Shown: piece by piece, positions 46,327 to 54,520 of the stretch
How the letters are laid out: the number at the start of each line of letters is the position of its first letter
How positions within the stretch are numbered: position 1 is the first letter of the stretch
Source: Streptococcus himalayensis
Lineage (GTDB): Bacteria > Bacillota > Bacilli > Lactobacillales > Streptococcaceae
NCBI RefSeq assembly: GCF_001708305.1
Contig: NZ_CP016953.1
Location: forward strand, 1,197,501 to 1,261,500
Reading direction: 5' to 3'
DNA length: 64,000 bases
The notes under the pieces: generated by a model
The model's database searches: none
What the model saw: only the letters and a program-made list of their open reading frames with translations
What the model was told of the DNA's origin: nothing
Position numbers and translations under genes: made by a program

Positions 46327-47016
46327 ATGGTCGAGTCGTATAGTAAAAATGCCAATCACAATATGCGTCGGCCGGTGGTCAAAGAGGAAATTGTTTCCTT
46401 CATGCGGACGCGACAAAAGCCAGTATCAGGTGGATTGAAGGAGCTTGAAAGCTTTGCTCAGCGGGAAAACATCCCAATCATTCCTCATGAAACGGTAGCG
46501 TATTTCCGTTTTTTATTGGAAAGCCTTGCTCCAAAGCAGATTTTAGAAATTGGGACAGCTATTGGCTTTTCTGCCCTTTTAATGGCAGAACATGCTCCTC
46601 ATGCCAAGATTACGACTATTGATCGCAACGAAGAGATGATTGGCTTAGCCAAGGAAAATTTTGCCCGCTTTGATGTTCGCAAGCAGATTACGCTTTTAGA
46701 AGGGGATGCGGTGGACATTTTAGGGACCTTAGAGGACAGCTATGATTTTGTCTTTATGGATTCTGCCAAGTCCAAGTACGTAGTCTTTTTACCAGAAATC
46801 TTAAAACGGTTGAAGACAGGTGGAATTATCGTGATTGACGATGTCTTTCAAGGGGGCGATGTAGCCAAGGATATCGCAGATATCAGGCGAGGACAGCGGA
46901 CTATTTACCGGGGTCTTCATAGCTTGTTTGAGGAAACCTTGGATGTCCCTCATTTGACAGCGACCTTGGTCCCTCTTGGCGACGGTTTGCTGCTGCTTAG
47001 AAAAAACGGAGATTAG
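46327..47016 (+). CDS. SAM-dependent O-methyltransferase (family 3)
   Basis: This 229-residue Rossmann-fold methyltransferase resembles the TrmR/catechol-O-methyltransferase type. It shows the SAM-binding ILEIGTAIGFSALLMA, TTIDRNEEM, DFVFMDSAKSKY and IVIDDVFQGG, the last two providing metal-binding acidic residues. Members in Firmicutes include a tRNA 5-hydroxyuridine methyltransferase, so a tRNA role is plausible but not shown. The ATG is 1 nt after the pepF stop, so it is translationally coupled. Confidence 0.85.
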   Translation: MVESYSKNANHNMRRPVVKEEIVSFMRTRQKPVSGGLKELESFAQRENIPIIPHETVAYFRFLLESLAPKQILEIGTAIGFSALLMAEHAPHAKITTIDRNEEMIGLAKENFARFDVRKQITLLEGDAVDILGTLEDSYDFVFMDSAKSKYVVFLPEILKRLKTGGIIVIDDVFQGGDVAKDIADIRRGQRTIYRGLHSLFEETLDVPHLTATLVPLGDGLLLLRKNGD

Positions 47017-47051
47017 TTTTTAGCAAAATTTAAGATATCCAATTTATTTTG

Positions 47052-47060
47052 TGGTACAAT
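47052..47060 (+). promoter_or_regulatory. prsA extended -10 promoter
   Basis: TGGTACAAT lies 36 bases before the prsA ATG. Confidence 0.5.
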
Positions 47061-47095
47061 AGAGAAAGTGAATGATAAAAAGGAGTAGATATCCA

Positions 47096-48052
47096 ATGAA
47101 GAAAAAGATTTTAGCTGGGGCTGTGACACTTTTGTCAGCTGTGACCCTAGCTGCTTGTTCCCAATCAGGAGCAAAGGATGCAGACATCGTAACCATGAAA
47201 GGCAATACGATTACAGTCAGCAAATTTTATGATCAAGTGAAAAACAACACAGCTGCTCAACAAGTGTTGTTGAACATGACCATTCAAGAAGTCTTTGAAA
47301 AGAAATATGGCGATAAGGTAACGGATAAGGAAGTCAAGGAAGCCTTTGAACAAAATAAAAAATCGTATGGTGCTGCCTTCCCACAAATTCTTGCCCAAGC
47401 AGGTTTGACGGAAGAAACCTACCAAACACAAATTCGGACTAATAAGTTGGTTGAGTATGCGGTCAAGCAAGCCGCAGAAAAAACCATCAATGACGATGCT
47501 TATAAAGCCGCTTATGATGCCTATACGCCAGAAGTGACTGCGCAAGTCATCAAGCTAGACAGCGAAGACAAGGCCAAGGAAGTTTTGGAAAAGGCTAAGG
47601 CAGAGGGAGCAGACTTTGCACAAATCGCCAAGGAAAATTCAACAGATGCTGCAACCAAGGAAAAAGGTGGCGAAATCAAGTTTGACTCAGGTTCTACGGA
47701 ATTGCCAGATGATGTGAAAAAAGCTGCTTTTGCACTTGAAGCAAATGGAATCTCTGAAGTCATCACTGCAAAGGCTTCTGCTTATACCAATAGCTACTAT
47801 ATCATCAAGCTAAACAGCAAGTCAGAGAAGAAAGAGAAATGGGAAGATTACAAGGATCGCTTGAAAGAAATTATTTTGCACCAAAAGCAAAATGAAGCAA
47901 GCTTTATCCAGTCAATCGTTGCAGAGGAATTAAAGGATGCTAATTTGAAAGTGAAAGATGCAGCCTTCCAAAATGTCTTTGCCCAATACATGAATGCAGG
48001 ATCCAATACTTCAAGCTCCAGTGAAGCTTCTAGCGAATCGTCTTCAAAATAA
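47096..48052 (+). CDS. prsA: Foldase lipoprotein PrsA/PpmA (parvulin-like)
   Basis: This 318-residue lipoprotein helps fold secreted proteins at the membrane-wall interface. The lipobox LAAC gives Cys at about residue 21. The N- and C-terminal helical chaperone parts (KNNTAAQQVLLNMTI) flank a PpiC-type domain at about 145-240 (AQVIKLDSEDKAKEV, FAQIAKENSTD, GGEIKFDSG). The C-terminus is Ser-rich. I chose ATG 47096, with AAGGAG about 10 nt upstream. The in-frame ATG at 47072 overlaps that site. The order pepF-methyltransferase-prsA is conserved in the pneumococcal group. Confidence 0.95.
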   Translation: MKKKILAGAVTLLSAVTLAACSQSGAKDADIVTMKGNTITVSKFYDQVKNNTAAQQVLLNMTIQEVFEKKYGDKVTDKEVKEAFEQNKKSYGAAFPQILAQAGLTEETYQTQIRTNKLVEYAVKQAAEKTINDDAYKAAYDAYTPEVTAQVIKLDSEDKAKEVLEKAKAEGADFAQIAKENSTDAATKEKGGEIKFDSGSTELPDDVKKAAFALEANGISEVITAKASAYTNSYYIIKLNSKSEKKEKWEDYKDRLKEIILHQKQNEASFIQSIVAEELKDANLKVKDAAFQNVFAQYMNAGSNTSSSSEASSESSSK

Positions 48053-48053
48053 G

Positions 48054-48082
48054 TTGACGAATAGCCAAAAAGCAAGTATAAT
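48054..48082 (+). promoter_or_regulatory. Promoter of the alaS T-box transcript
   Basis: TTGACG (48054-48059), a 17-base spacer and TATAAT (48077-48082). Confidence 0.85.
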
Positions 48083-48087
48083 AAATC

Positions 48088-48283
48088 TATTGAGAATGGA
48101 TAGGCAACTCTTTTAGTCCAGAGAAATGGCGGTGCTGCGAGCCATCTAAAAGTGCCTATCTTGCTACTCGAGAGCAAAATTTCATAAGGTCTAGCTTTCC
48201 TAGACACATCGAGAATGACAAGTTCATTGAATGAAGGTGGTACCGCGGTTTTTCGCCCTTCGTCTCTGTTCTTGTCTTTTTTT
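48088..48283 (+). ncRNA. T-box riboswitch (alanine)
   Basis: Stem I is formed by GATAGGCA and TGCCTATC, with GAG/CTC below. The internal loop between them displays TTGCTA, with GCT (48163-48165) an Ala codon. The T-box segment TGAATGAAGGTGGTACCGCG lies at 48228-48247; its TGGT would pair with the ACCA end of tRNA-Ala. A T7 run at 48277-48283 closes the terminator. The next ribosome site starts at 48284. Confidence 0.92.
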
Positions 48284-48294
48284 GGAGGTGGGTC

Positions 48295-48789
48295 ATGAAA
48301 CAGTTCTACATCAAGCAAAAATTCTGGTCTTTGGCTGGTACATTCACCATCAAAGATGAGCTGGGTCAGATTTGTTACCGAGTGGAAGGAAGTCTTTTGA
48401 AATGGCTGAAATCATTTGAAGTTTTTGATAGAGAAGGTCAGCTGGTCAGTACCATCCAACGGAAATTCACTGGGTTTCTCCCGCGATTTGAGGTGGGAGT
48501 AGAAGGGCAAACGTCGTTTATCATCCAGAAGAAATTTACTTGGTTCAAACCGCGTTATGAAATCGAGAATCTCGGTCTTGAAGTCATTGGTGATGTTTGG
48601 AATATGCAATTTGAATTGCTCCATCAGGGTGCTATTGTTGCCCGCATTGATCAGGAGTGGCTTCGGATGACTTCGACCTACGATGTGACTGTCTATGATG
48701 AGGCGTATTGCGACACTACGATTGCACTTGTGATTGCAATTGACTACGTCAAGGCGAGAAAAAGAACGGCTGCCGCTGCTTCCAGCTAA
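48295..48789 (+). CDS. LURP-one/Tubby-like protein in the alaS operon
   Basis: This 164-residue protein is a beta-barrel-type member of the LURP-one-related family. Repeating strand motifs are FYIKQKFWSLAGTFTI, YRVEGSLLKWLKSFEVFD and a central alpha helix near the C-terminus (DTTIALVIAIDYVKA). Family members may bind membranes or lipids; the bacterial function is unknown. It begins 11 nt after the T-box terminator T run, with GGAGGTGGG as ribosome site, and ends 18 nt before alaS. It is therefore under alanyl-tRNA control. Confidence 0.8.
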   Translation: MKQFYIKQKFWSLAGTFTIKDELGQICYRVEGSLLKWLKSFEVFDREGQLVSTIQRKFTGFLPRFEVGVEGQTSFIIQKKFTWFKPRYEIENLGLEVIGDVWNMQFELLHQGAIVARIDQEWLRMTSTYDVTVYDEAYCDTTIALVIAIDYVKARKRTAAAASS

Positions 48790-48807
48790 AAAGAAAGGAA
48801 ATAAACA

Positions 48808-51429
48808 ATGAAACAATTAACTAGTGCTCAAATTCGCCAAATGTGGCTTGATTTCTGGGCTTCAAAAGGACATAGTGTGGAGCCATCAGTCAGTTTGGTT
48901 CCTGTTAATGATCCGACCCTTTTGTGGATCAACTCAGGGGTGGCAACCCTAAAGAAATATTTTGATGGAACCATTATTCCTGAAAATCCACGGATTACCA
49001 ACGCTCAAAAGGCCATTCGGACCAATGATATTGAAAATGTTGGGAAAACTGCTCGCCATCATACCATGTTTGAAATGCTTGGAAATTTCTCTATTGGAGA
49101 TTACTTCCGTGATGAGGCGATTACATGGGCTTATGAGTTGTTAACTAGTCCAGAGTGGTTTGCTTTTCCAAAAGAAAAGCTCTATATGACCTATTATCCA
49201 GAGGACCAGGATTCCTACAATCGCTGGATTGCGATGGGAGTAGATCCAGGTCACTTAATTCCGATTGAGGATAATTTCTGGGAAATCGGGGCAGGGCCGT
49301 CTGGGCCAGATACGGAAATCTTCTTTGACCGTGGAGAAGCCTTTGATCCAGAAAATATCGGGCTACGTCTCTTGGCAGAAGATATCGAAAACGATCGTTA
49401 CATTGAGATTTGGAATATCGTTTTATCTCAATTCAATGCAGACCCGGCTGTTCCTCGTTCAGAGTACAAGGAATTACCAAATAAAAATATTGATACGGGA
49501 GCTGGTTTGGAACGCTTGGCAGCCATTTTCCAAGGTGCTAAGACCAACTTTGAAACAGACCTTTTCTTGCCGATTATTCGCGAGGTAGAAAAGTATTCTG
49601 GGAAAGTGTACGATCCAGATGGAGATAACATGAGCTTTAAGGTGATTGCAGACCATATCCGCTCGCTCAGTTTTGCTATTGGTGATGGTGCGCTTCCAGG
49701 AAATGAAGGTCGTGGCTATGTCCTTCGTCGCTTGCTTCGTCGGGCCTCTATGCATGGGCAAAAATTAGGCATCAATGAGCCATTCCTTTATAAGCTGGTT
49801 CCAACAGTGGGTAAAATCATGGAAAGCTACTACCCTGAAGTGCTTGGCAAGAAAGATTTCATTGAAAAAATCATCAAGAGCGAGGAAGAGTCTTTCGCAC
49901 GAACCCTCCACTCTGGTCAGCACTTTGCCCAAGATATTGTCGAAAAAATGAAAGCAGCTGATCAAACGACTATGTCTGGTCAAGATGTCTTCAAACTCTA
50001 TGATACTTATGGATTTCCGGTTGAATTGACTGAGGAAATCGCAGAAGAAGCAGGTGTTAGCATTGACCGTGAAGGTTTTGAAGGAGCGATGAAAGAGCAG
50101 CAGGAGCGTGCACGTGCGAGTGCAGTCAAGGGTGGCTCTATGGGCATGCAAAATGAAACCCTGCAAGCCATTACTGTGGAAAGTCGCTTCCAATACGATG
50201 TGACAGAATTGACAGCTACCCTTGTGGCAGCTGTGGAGAATAATACATCCGTAGAGAGCCTTGCTAGCGGACAAGAAGCCTACCTGGTCTTTGGCGAAAC
50301 ACCATTTTATGCAGAAATGGGTGGACAAGTAGCAGACCATGGGGAAATTCGTGACGAAACTGGGCAAGTCCTAGCACGTGTCACGGATGTCCAAAAGGCT
50401 CCAAATGGACAACCCTTGCACAAGGTGGAAGTCTTGGCTCCACTTAGACTACAGGAGAGCTATATCTTAGCTGTTGATACCAAGCGTCGTCATCGTGTGA
50501 TGAAAAACCATACAGCAACGCACCTCCTTCATGCAGCCCTTCACCGCATTCTCGGTACTCATGCGACCCAAGCAGGTTCCTTAAATGAGGAAGCCTTCCT
50601 ACGCTTTGACTTTACGCATTTTGAAGCTGTAAAAGCAGAGGAATTGCGGGCGATTGAAACCCAAGTCAATGAAAAAATCTGGGAAGCTCTTGCGGTTGAA
50701 ACAGTGGAAACCGATATTGACACTGCTAAAGAGATGGGAGCTATGGCTCTCTTTGGAGAAAAATACGGCAAGGAAGTTCGTGTCGTGACGATTGGCGACT
50801 ATTCAGTAGAGCTTTGTGGAGGAACCCACGTAGCGAATACGGCTGAAATTGGTATTTTCAAAATTGTCAAAGAAGAGGGAATTGGCTCAGGAACTCGTCG
50901 GATCCTTGCTGTAACTAGCAAAGAAGCCTTTGAAGCCTACCGTGAAGAAGAAGAAGCTCTCAAAGCCATTGCAGCCACTCTGAAAGCTCCTCAATTAAAA
51001 GAAGTACCAGCCAAGGTTGAGAATTTGCAAGAACAATTGCGGGAATTGCAAAAAGAAAATGCAGCTTTGAAAGAAAAAGCCGCAGCTGCCGCAGCTGGAG
51101 ATATGTTCAAAGAGGCCCAAGAAGCCAATGGCGTTCGTTATATCGCTAGCCAAGTCTCTGTCACAGATGCTGGCGGACTTCGCACCTTTGCAGATAACTG
51201 GAAACAAGGCGATTACTCAGATGTCCTTGTTCTTGTGGCAGCTATTGGAGAGAAGGTCAATGTCCTTGTCGCAAGCAAGACCAAAGAAGTACATGCAGGC
51301 AATCTCATCAAAGAACTGGCTCCAATCGTAGCTGGTCGTGGTGGTGGAAAACCTGATATGGCCATGGCAGGAGGAAGTGATGCTTCTGCCATAGAGCAAC
51401 TCCTTGCGACTGTCGGCAATCATTTATAA
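48808..51429 (+). CDS. alaS: Alanyl-tRNA synthetase
   Basis: This class II enzyme charges tRNA-Ala and hydrolyses Ser/Gly mischarging. The 873-residue protein has the catalytic core with [23 protein letters not shown] and [17 protein letters not shown]. The editing domain has the zinc/active residues HTATHLLH and CGGTH. The C-terminal DHHA1-like domain ends in [22 protein letters not shown] lies 9 nt upstream. It is controlled by the T-box at 48088-48283 and ends with a clear terminator. Confidence 0.98.
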   Translation: MKQLTSAQIRQMWLDFWASKGHSVEPSVSLVPVNDPTLLWINSGVATLKKYFDGTIIPENPRITNAQKAIRTNDIENVGKTARHHTMFEMLGNFSIGDYFRDEAITWAYELLTSPEWFAFPKEKLYMTYYPEDQDSYNRWIAMGVDPGHLIPIEDNFWEIGAGPSGPDTEIFFDRGEAFDPENIGLRLLAEDIENDRYIEIWNIVLSQFNADPAVPRSEYKELPNKNIDTGAGLERLAAIFQGAKTNFETDLFLPIIREVEKYSGKVYDPDGDNMSFKVIADHIRSLSFAIGDGALPGNEGRGYVLRRLLRRASMHGQKLGINEPFLYKLVPTVGKIMESYYPEVLGKKDFIEKIIKSEEESFARTLHSGQHFAQDIVEKMKAADQTTMSGQDVFKLYDTYGFPVELTEEIAEEAGVSIDREGFEGAMKEQQERARASAVKGGSMGMQNETLQAITVESRFQYDVTELTATLVAAVENNTSVESLASGQEAYLVFGETPFYAEMGGQVADHGEIRDETGQVLARVTDVQKAPNGQPLHKVEVLAPLRLQESYILAVDTKRRHRVMKNHTATHLLHAALHRILGTHATQAGSLNEEAFLRFDFTHFEAVKAEELRAIETQVNEKIWEALAVETVETDIDTAKEMGAMALFGEKYGKEVRVVTIGDYSVELCGGTHVANTAEIGIFKIVKEEGIGSGTRRILAVTSKEAFEAYREEEEALKAIAATLKAPQLKEVPAKVENLQEQLRELQKENAALKEKAAAAAAGDMFKEAQEANGVRYIASQVSVTDAGGLRTFADNWKQGDYSDVLVLVAAIGEKVNVLVASKTKEVHAGNLIKELAPIVAGRGGGKPDMAMAGGSDASAIEQLLATVGNHL

Positions 51430-51437
51430 AAAGACTA

Positions 51438-51466
51438 AGTGGTCTGGATTTCCAGACTGCTTTTTT
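51438..51466 (+). terminator. alaS terminator
   Basis: AGTGGTCTGG pairs with CCAGACTGCT around ATTT, then T6. Confidence 0.9.
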
Positions 51467-51483
51467 AGTGTCCATGAGTTGAG

Positions 51484-51570
51484 TTTTGACAAGGAAAGTA
51501 GTTATTATGACTATGATGATAAACTTTTTGACAAAAAATATTATTTTTTTGACAAAGATAGTTGTCAAAA
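51484..51570 (+). repeat. Four 21-bp-phased TTTTGACAA repeats plus an inverted copy
   Basis: TTTTGACAA occurs at 51484, 51526 and 51547, and a 7-of-9 match (TTATGACTA) at 51505, giving an exact 21-bp period. The inverted copy TTGTCAAAA at 51562-51570 makes a 9-bp-arm palindrome with the last repeat (6-base spacer). The array lies directly upstream of, and overlaps, the -35 of the accessory operon. Confidence 0.85.
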
Positions 51571-51590
51571 CGAAAAAGATGTGTTACAAT
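51562..51590 (+). promoter_or_regulatory. Promoter of the XRE/small membrane protein operon
   Basis: TTGTCA (51562-51567), a 17-base spacer and TACAAT (51585-51590) preceded by TGT. The -35 lies in the right arm of the palindrome at 51547-51570, suggesting repressor competition with polymerase. Confidence 0.65.
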
Positions 51591-51611
51591 AAAATCAAGT
51601 TAAGGAGGAAG

Positions 51612-51828
51612 ATGATACGAAACTGAAAATCATACAGGAAGTTCTGATAAGTTTTTATTTGGATTTTTTGGGATAGCGAGTTTCATTCTTCTCATTACGG
51701 TGCTATACAGGATTTTGGAGAGAAGAGCATTATTTTCCAGTGTTACTGATAGGTCTAGGAATTTGTTCTTATTCAAAAATGAAAACGCTTTAAAGAAAGG
51801 AGCTGAGATGCATGATTTTAAAAAATAG
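51612..51828 (+). pseudogene. Frameshifted small membrane protein remnant
   Basis: AAGGAGG at 51602-51608 introduces ATG 51612, which stops after four codons. One base over, the frame from 51616 is open for 70 codons to a TAG at 51826-51828. It encodes TENHTGSSDKFLFGFF followed by GIASFILLITVLYRILERR, a membrane helix with a basic flank. A one-base change near the start would restore a complete short protein. It may be a broken first gene of the operon, or it may start at a non-standard codon. Confidence 0.5.
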
Positions 51829-52018
51829 GCTCAAGGAACTACGAGCCAGAGACGGTCTAAACCAAACAGCCCTAGCCAAGGCTGCTGAGGTGTCGAGACA
51901 GACCATTAGCCTGATTGAACGAGGAGAATACACACCCTCGGTCATCATTGCTTTAAAAATTGCACAAATATTCGACGAACCCTTGGAGCAGGTCTTTCGC
52001 TTGGTAGAGGAAGAATGA
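51812..52018 (+). CDS. Small XRE-family transcriptional regulator
   Basis: This 68-residue protein is almost entirely a Cro/C1-type helix-turn-helix (LKELRARDGLNQTALAKAAE, VSRQTISLIERGEYTPS, then ALKIAQIFDEPLEQVF). Such stand-alone regulators commonly accompany small membrane proteins. It probably binds the palindrome or repeats over its own promoter. AAAGGAG at 51796-51802 lies 9 nt before ATG 51812. It overlaps the end of the upstream remnant. No effector domain is present. Confidence 0.9.
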   Translation: MILKNRLKELRARDGLNQTALAKAAEVSRQTISLIERGEYTPSVIIALKIAQIFDEPLEQVFRLVEEE

Positions 52019-52078
52019 TACCAGCTATTCTAGGAAGAGATGAAGTTGCTTAGCTAGGGTTAGAAGGAGAGAAAGGAT

Positions 52079-52282
52079 ATGAAACAGAAAAAACAGGGCT
52101 CATGGTTTAACAAGCGATTGTTGCTCAGAAGCGTACAAATCATGATTGGATGGAGACTTCTTTTTCTAATGCTCACGGGCAAAATCCTATCAGGCTACGC
52201 GGGTGACATTACACTAGAAATGGGGGTATTAGGGATGTTGATTTTATTTGTAGATGAATGGACTAAAGGAGATGGGCAATGA
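52079..52282 (+). CDS. 67-residue membrane protein
   Basis: This short protein has a basic N-terminus (KQKKQGSWFNKRLLLRS) and two hydrophobic stretches (IGWRLLFLMLTGKIL, GVLGMLILFVDEW) with a short loop. AGAAAGGA precedes the ATG. It overlaps the next gene by 4 nt (ATGA), so translation is coupled. No family is recognised. It is the first of a run of four small membrane proteins. Confidence 0.65.
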   Translation: MKQKKQGSWFNKRLLLRSVQIMIGWRLLFLMLTGKILSGYAGDITLEMGVLGMLILFVDEWTKGDGQ

Positions 52283-52455
52283 CAGAGAAAAAAGATAGGA
52301 TAAGGAATATTAAAAATTTCATTCAAAACCATAAGATGTTGACAGGAATTATAGTTGTAGCTCTATTTATAGTCGTTTATCCACCAATTTTTGTCACGAT
52401 TTATGAGTCAGGAAGAGATTTTGGTCGTAGTCTGATAAATGCTCTACTGAAATAG
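52279..52455 (+). CDS. 58-residue single-span membrane protein
   Basis: This 58-residue frame is coupled to the preceding gene through an ATGA overlap. It has a charged N-terminus (MTEKKDRIRNIKNFIQNHK), one membrane helix (LTGIIVVALFIVVYPPIFV) and a polar tail ending NALLK. AAAGGAGATGGG lies just upstream. Its length falls below the usual annotation cut-off. The function is unknown; toxin-like or immunity-like roles are possible but not shown. Confidence 0.62.
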   Translation: MTEKKDRIRNIKNFIQNHKMLTGIIVVALFIVVYPPIFVTIYESGRDFGRSLINALLK

Positions 52456-52506
52456 ACTTAGCGTGCAGAGCTTATACTGATAGAAAAAGGTAGTAAAGGA
52501 GACAAA

Positions 52507-52689
52507 ATGAAAGAGAAAAAAGAAATCGTGATTACAGGGAGAATGGTTTTAAGGATTGTTTTTGCACTTACTATCATTGCTACGATGGTAAGATTGTTGC
52601 TAAAACAAACCTTTGAGAAGGAAGATGTGATTATCATTGCACTGCTTGTATCTAGTATGAGTTTGAATTTTGTTATAGATAAAAAGTAA
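52507..52689 (+). CDS. 60-residue membrane protein
   Basis: This small protein has a charged N-terminus (MKEKKEIVITGR), a membrane helix (LRIVFALTIIATMVRLLL) and a second hydrophobic stretch (DVIIIALLVSSMSLNFVI). TAAAGGAG lies about 8 nt before the ATG. The pattern recalls short membrane partners of XRE regulators in Firmicutes. No family is assigned. Confidence 0.6.
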   Translation: MKEKKEIVITGRMVLRIVFALTIIATMVRLLLKQTFEKEDVIIIALLVSSMSLNFVIDKK

Positions 52690-52729
52690 AAAAGATGGAA
52701 TGAAAAACGAAGAATAGGAGGAAGAAGAG

Positions 52730-52933
52730 ATGAAAAATAAAACATTGGTGACAAGGCTGGCTTTAATAGGTCAAGTTCTGACAGTTGCAGTAGTGCTTTA
52801 TAATCTTGGCTACTTGTTTGGCGAATACCTAGCAGGTGTAAAGCTTTCCCAACTATCTTGGGGGGCCTTACTAATCAGCATTCTTCTAGCTGGCATCGTA
52901 TTTGTAGTTCGAATGGGAGGGAGAAAGAGATGA
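52730..52933 (+). CDS. 67-residue two-helix membrane protein
   Basis: This protein has two membrane helices (LALIGQVLTVAVVLYNLGYL and WGALLISILLAGIVFVV) and a basic C-terminus (RMGGRKR). AGGAGG lies 8 nt upstream of the ATG. The stop overlaps the next ATG (ATGA), so it is coupled to the DUF3169-like gene. The function is unknown. Confidence 0.65.
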   Translation: MKNKTLVTRLALIGQVLTVAVVLYNLGYLFGEYLAGVKLSQLSWGALLISILLAGIVFVVRMGGRKR

Positions 52934-53676
52934 AAAAGAGTGAACGCTTGAAATATTTTAGTAAATTTTTTTTACTTGGTTTGTTTGTAGGGATATTTGG
53001 ATCTTTCTTAGCAGGCTTTATAGTGGGGTATACAGGGGATTATTTATCTTTTGATAATCTCAAAGGTAGTCTTTTATGGCTGAGTAGAGTGTTTCTCATT
53101 TTTATAGTATGCGTTGGTTGCCATTTGTTAGATTCGGCAAAGAAAGATTATAGATATTACACGGAAAATGAACTCGAGGATGATGACTATAGCAAATGGT
53201 ATAGAGGAACATTTATCTCTCTTGAATATGCAACGATTGCATTTAATATTGCAGAAGTATTGTCTATGTTGAATCTGCTGTTAGGAATGAAACTGCTGGC
53301 GTTAGAAAAGGACTTCTCCTTTGATTTTGATTGGATTGATATTATTATCCTAGTGAGTTTAGGGCTACTTAAGCACTACCTCTACAAAGTGACCAGTATG
53401 ATTAGGGAGCATCGTATTTCGACATTTCCAACGATACAAGAAATGAAAGAGTATATTTATTCCTATGATGAGGGAGAAAAAGAGTCTGTTTTTGAAAATA
53501 GCTTTTTAATCCTATTTCAACTGAACCAACGAGTTCTTCCATTAACGTATATAGCCCTGTTGGTCATTTCCATGATGACTGGAGAAATACAGATTCTTGC
53601 TTATTTAGTTGTAGCATTCATTCATGTTTATATAAACGTCAAACAATATCAGCGAGTTCGAAATTATTTTAAATAA
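52930..53676 (+). CDS. DUF3169-like multi-span membrane protein
   Basis: This 248-residue protein has about six hydrophobic segments: two near the N-terminus (FFLLGLFVGIFGSFLAGFIV, LLWLSRVFLIFIVCVGCHLL), two in the middle and two near the C-terminus. Between them is an acidic, tyrosine-rich loop (YRYYTENELEDDDYSKWY). Loop and neighbours match the DUF3169 family that sits beside XRE regulators in streptococci and staphylococci; no function is known. I chose ATG 52930, overlapping the previous stop, since GGAGGG lies upstream. The longer frame from 52858 is out of context. Confidence 0.7.
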   Translation: MKKSERLKYFSKFFLLGLFVGIFGSFLAGFIVGYTGDYLSFDNLKGSLLWLSRVFLIFIVCVGCHLLDSAKKDYRYYTENELEDDDYSKWYRGTFISLEYATIAFNIAEVLSMLNLLLGMKLLALEKDFSFDFDWIDIIILVSLGLLKHYLYKVTSMIREHRISTFPTIQEMKEYIYSYDEGEKESVFENSFLILFQLNQRVLPLTYIALLVISMMTGEIQILAYLVVAFIHVYINVKQYQRVRNYFK

Positions 53677-53767
53677 GAAGAAAACGAGGAGAAAATTCAC
53701 CTCCCATTTTCTCAAGGACAGAGTGATTTTCCATCTGATATATGGATAAAAAAGAAAGGAGTTTCAG

Positions 53768-54475
53768 ATGAAACAGAAAATTGTAAATGGATTAAAATTT
53801 TTAGGGCTATTTTTGCTCATTCCAGAAATCAATGGTTTACCAGCCCTACTAATGGCGAAAAGTCAGCAACTGCCCCTATATGCTGAGAGTGTATTGGCTG
53901 TGCTTTTGCTGATAGGGATGATTTGGATTATTCGAGCAATGTGGAAACGCTATGAAAAGTATCTCCCAGAAGAGCAAAAGCAGCAGACCTTCAGTTGGAA
54001 ACATCTTTTGCCTCTCCTAGGCTACACAGTCTTGGTCTATGTGGCAACTGCATTTGGTGGGATAATCACGGCGCTTCTCTCTCATCAAGAAACCACTAAT
54101 AATCAAGCAATGATAGATAAGATTGGTGAACTGGTTACACTCCAACATCTCCCTTCTTCTCTATTGTTTATCGTAGGAATTTCTATTTTGACTCCCATGT
54201 TGGAAGAATTACTGTTTAGAGGATTTGGAGTTGTTTATTTCTTTAAGGAAAGTCAAAACCTGCTAGCAGGAATTGTGACAAGCACTATTTTTGCCTTCGC
54301 TCATCTAATCGGTGTCAATGGAATTGACTGGCCGTCATTTCCGCTCTATTTCTTTATGGGTGTCGCTATTTATCTCTCTTATGCCTATCGGAAAAATATA
54401 AAGGATTCCATGATCATCCATATCATGAAAAACATCCTCTTAGGTATTCTTCTATTGGTATCCATGTTTTCATAA
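53768..54475 (+). CDS. CPBP-family intramembrane metalloprotease
   Basis: This 235-residue polytopic protein is of the CAAX protease/bacteriocin-processing family. The active-site motifs are present: EELLFRG (EExxxR), FAFAHLIG (FxxxH type) and the C-terminal HIMKNILLG. About seven hydrophobic segments surround them. Family members in streptococci process or give immunity to peptides, or degrade membrane proteins. It is the last gene of the XRE operon, with AAAGGAG before the ATG, so it may cut the small membrane proteins encoded upstream. That partnership is inference. Confidence 0.88.
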   Translation: MKQKIVNGLKFLGLFLLIPEINGLPALLMAKSQQLPLYAESVLAVLLLIGMIWIIRAMWKRYEKYLPEEQKQQTFSWKHLLPLLGYTVLVYVATAFGGIITALLSHQETTNNQAMIDKIGELVTLQHLPSSLLFIVGISILTPMLEELLFRGFGVVYFFKESQNLLAGIVTSTIFAFAHLIGVNGIDWPSFPLYFFMGVAIYLSYAYRKNIKDSMIIHIMKNILLGILLLVSMFS

Positions 54476-54482
54476 ATTTCAT

Positions 54483-54514
54483 AAAAAAGAAGACCCAGAT
54501 TGGATCTTCTTTTT
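54483..54514. terminator. Bidirectional terminator between the CPBP gene and nrdF
   Basis: AAAAAGAAGA..CC and GG..TCTTCTTTTT arms have A and T runs on both strands. Confidence 0.8.
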
Positions 54515-54520
54515 GACTAT

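Noticed and set aside
51484..51570. Possible CRISPR array
   Set aside because: Repeat cores are 9 bp with 12-bp intervals and lie in a promoter; there are no repeats of 25 bp or more, no spacers and no cas genes. No CRISPR array was seen anywhere in the window.
51404..51592. 62-codon frame across the 21-bp repeats with FDK-type heptads
   Set aside because: A 21-bp period keeps any frame open and gives 7-residue repeats; there is no ribosome site, and it crosses the alaS terminator.
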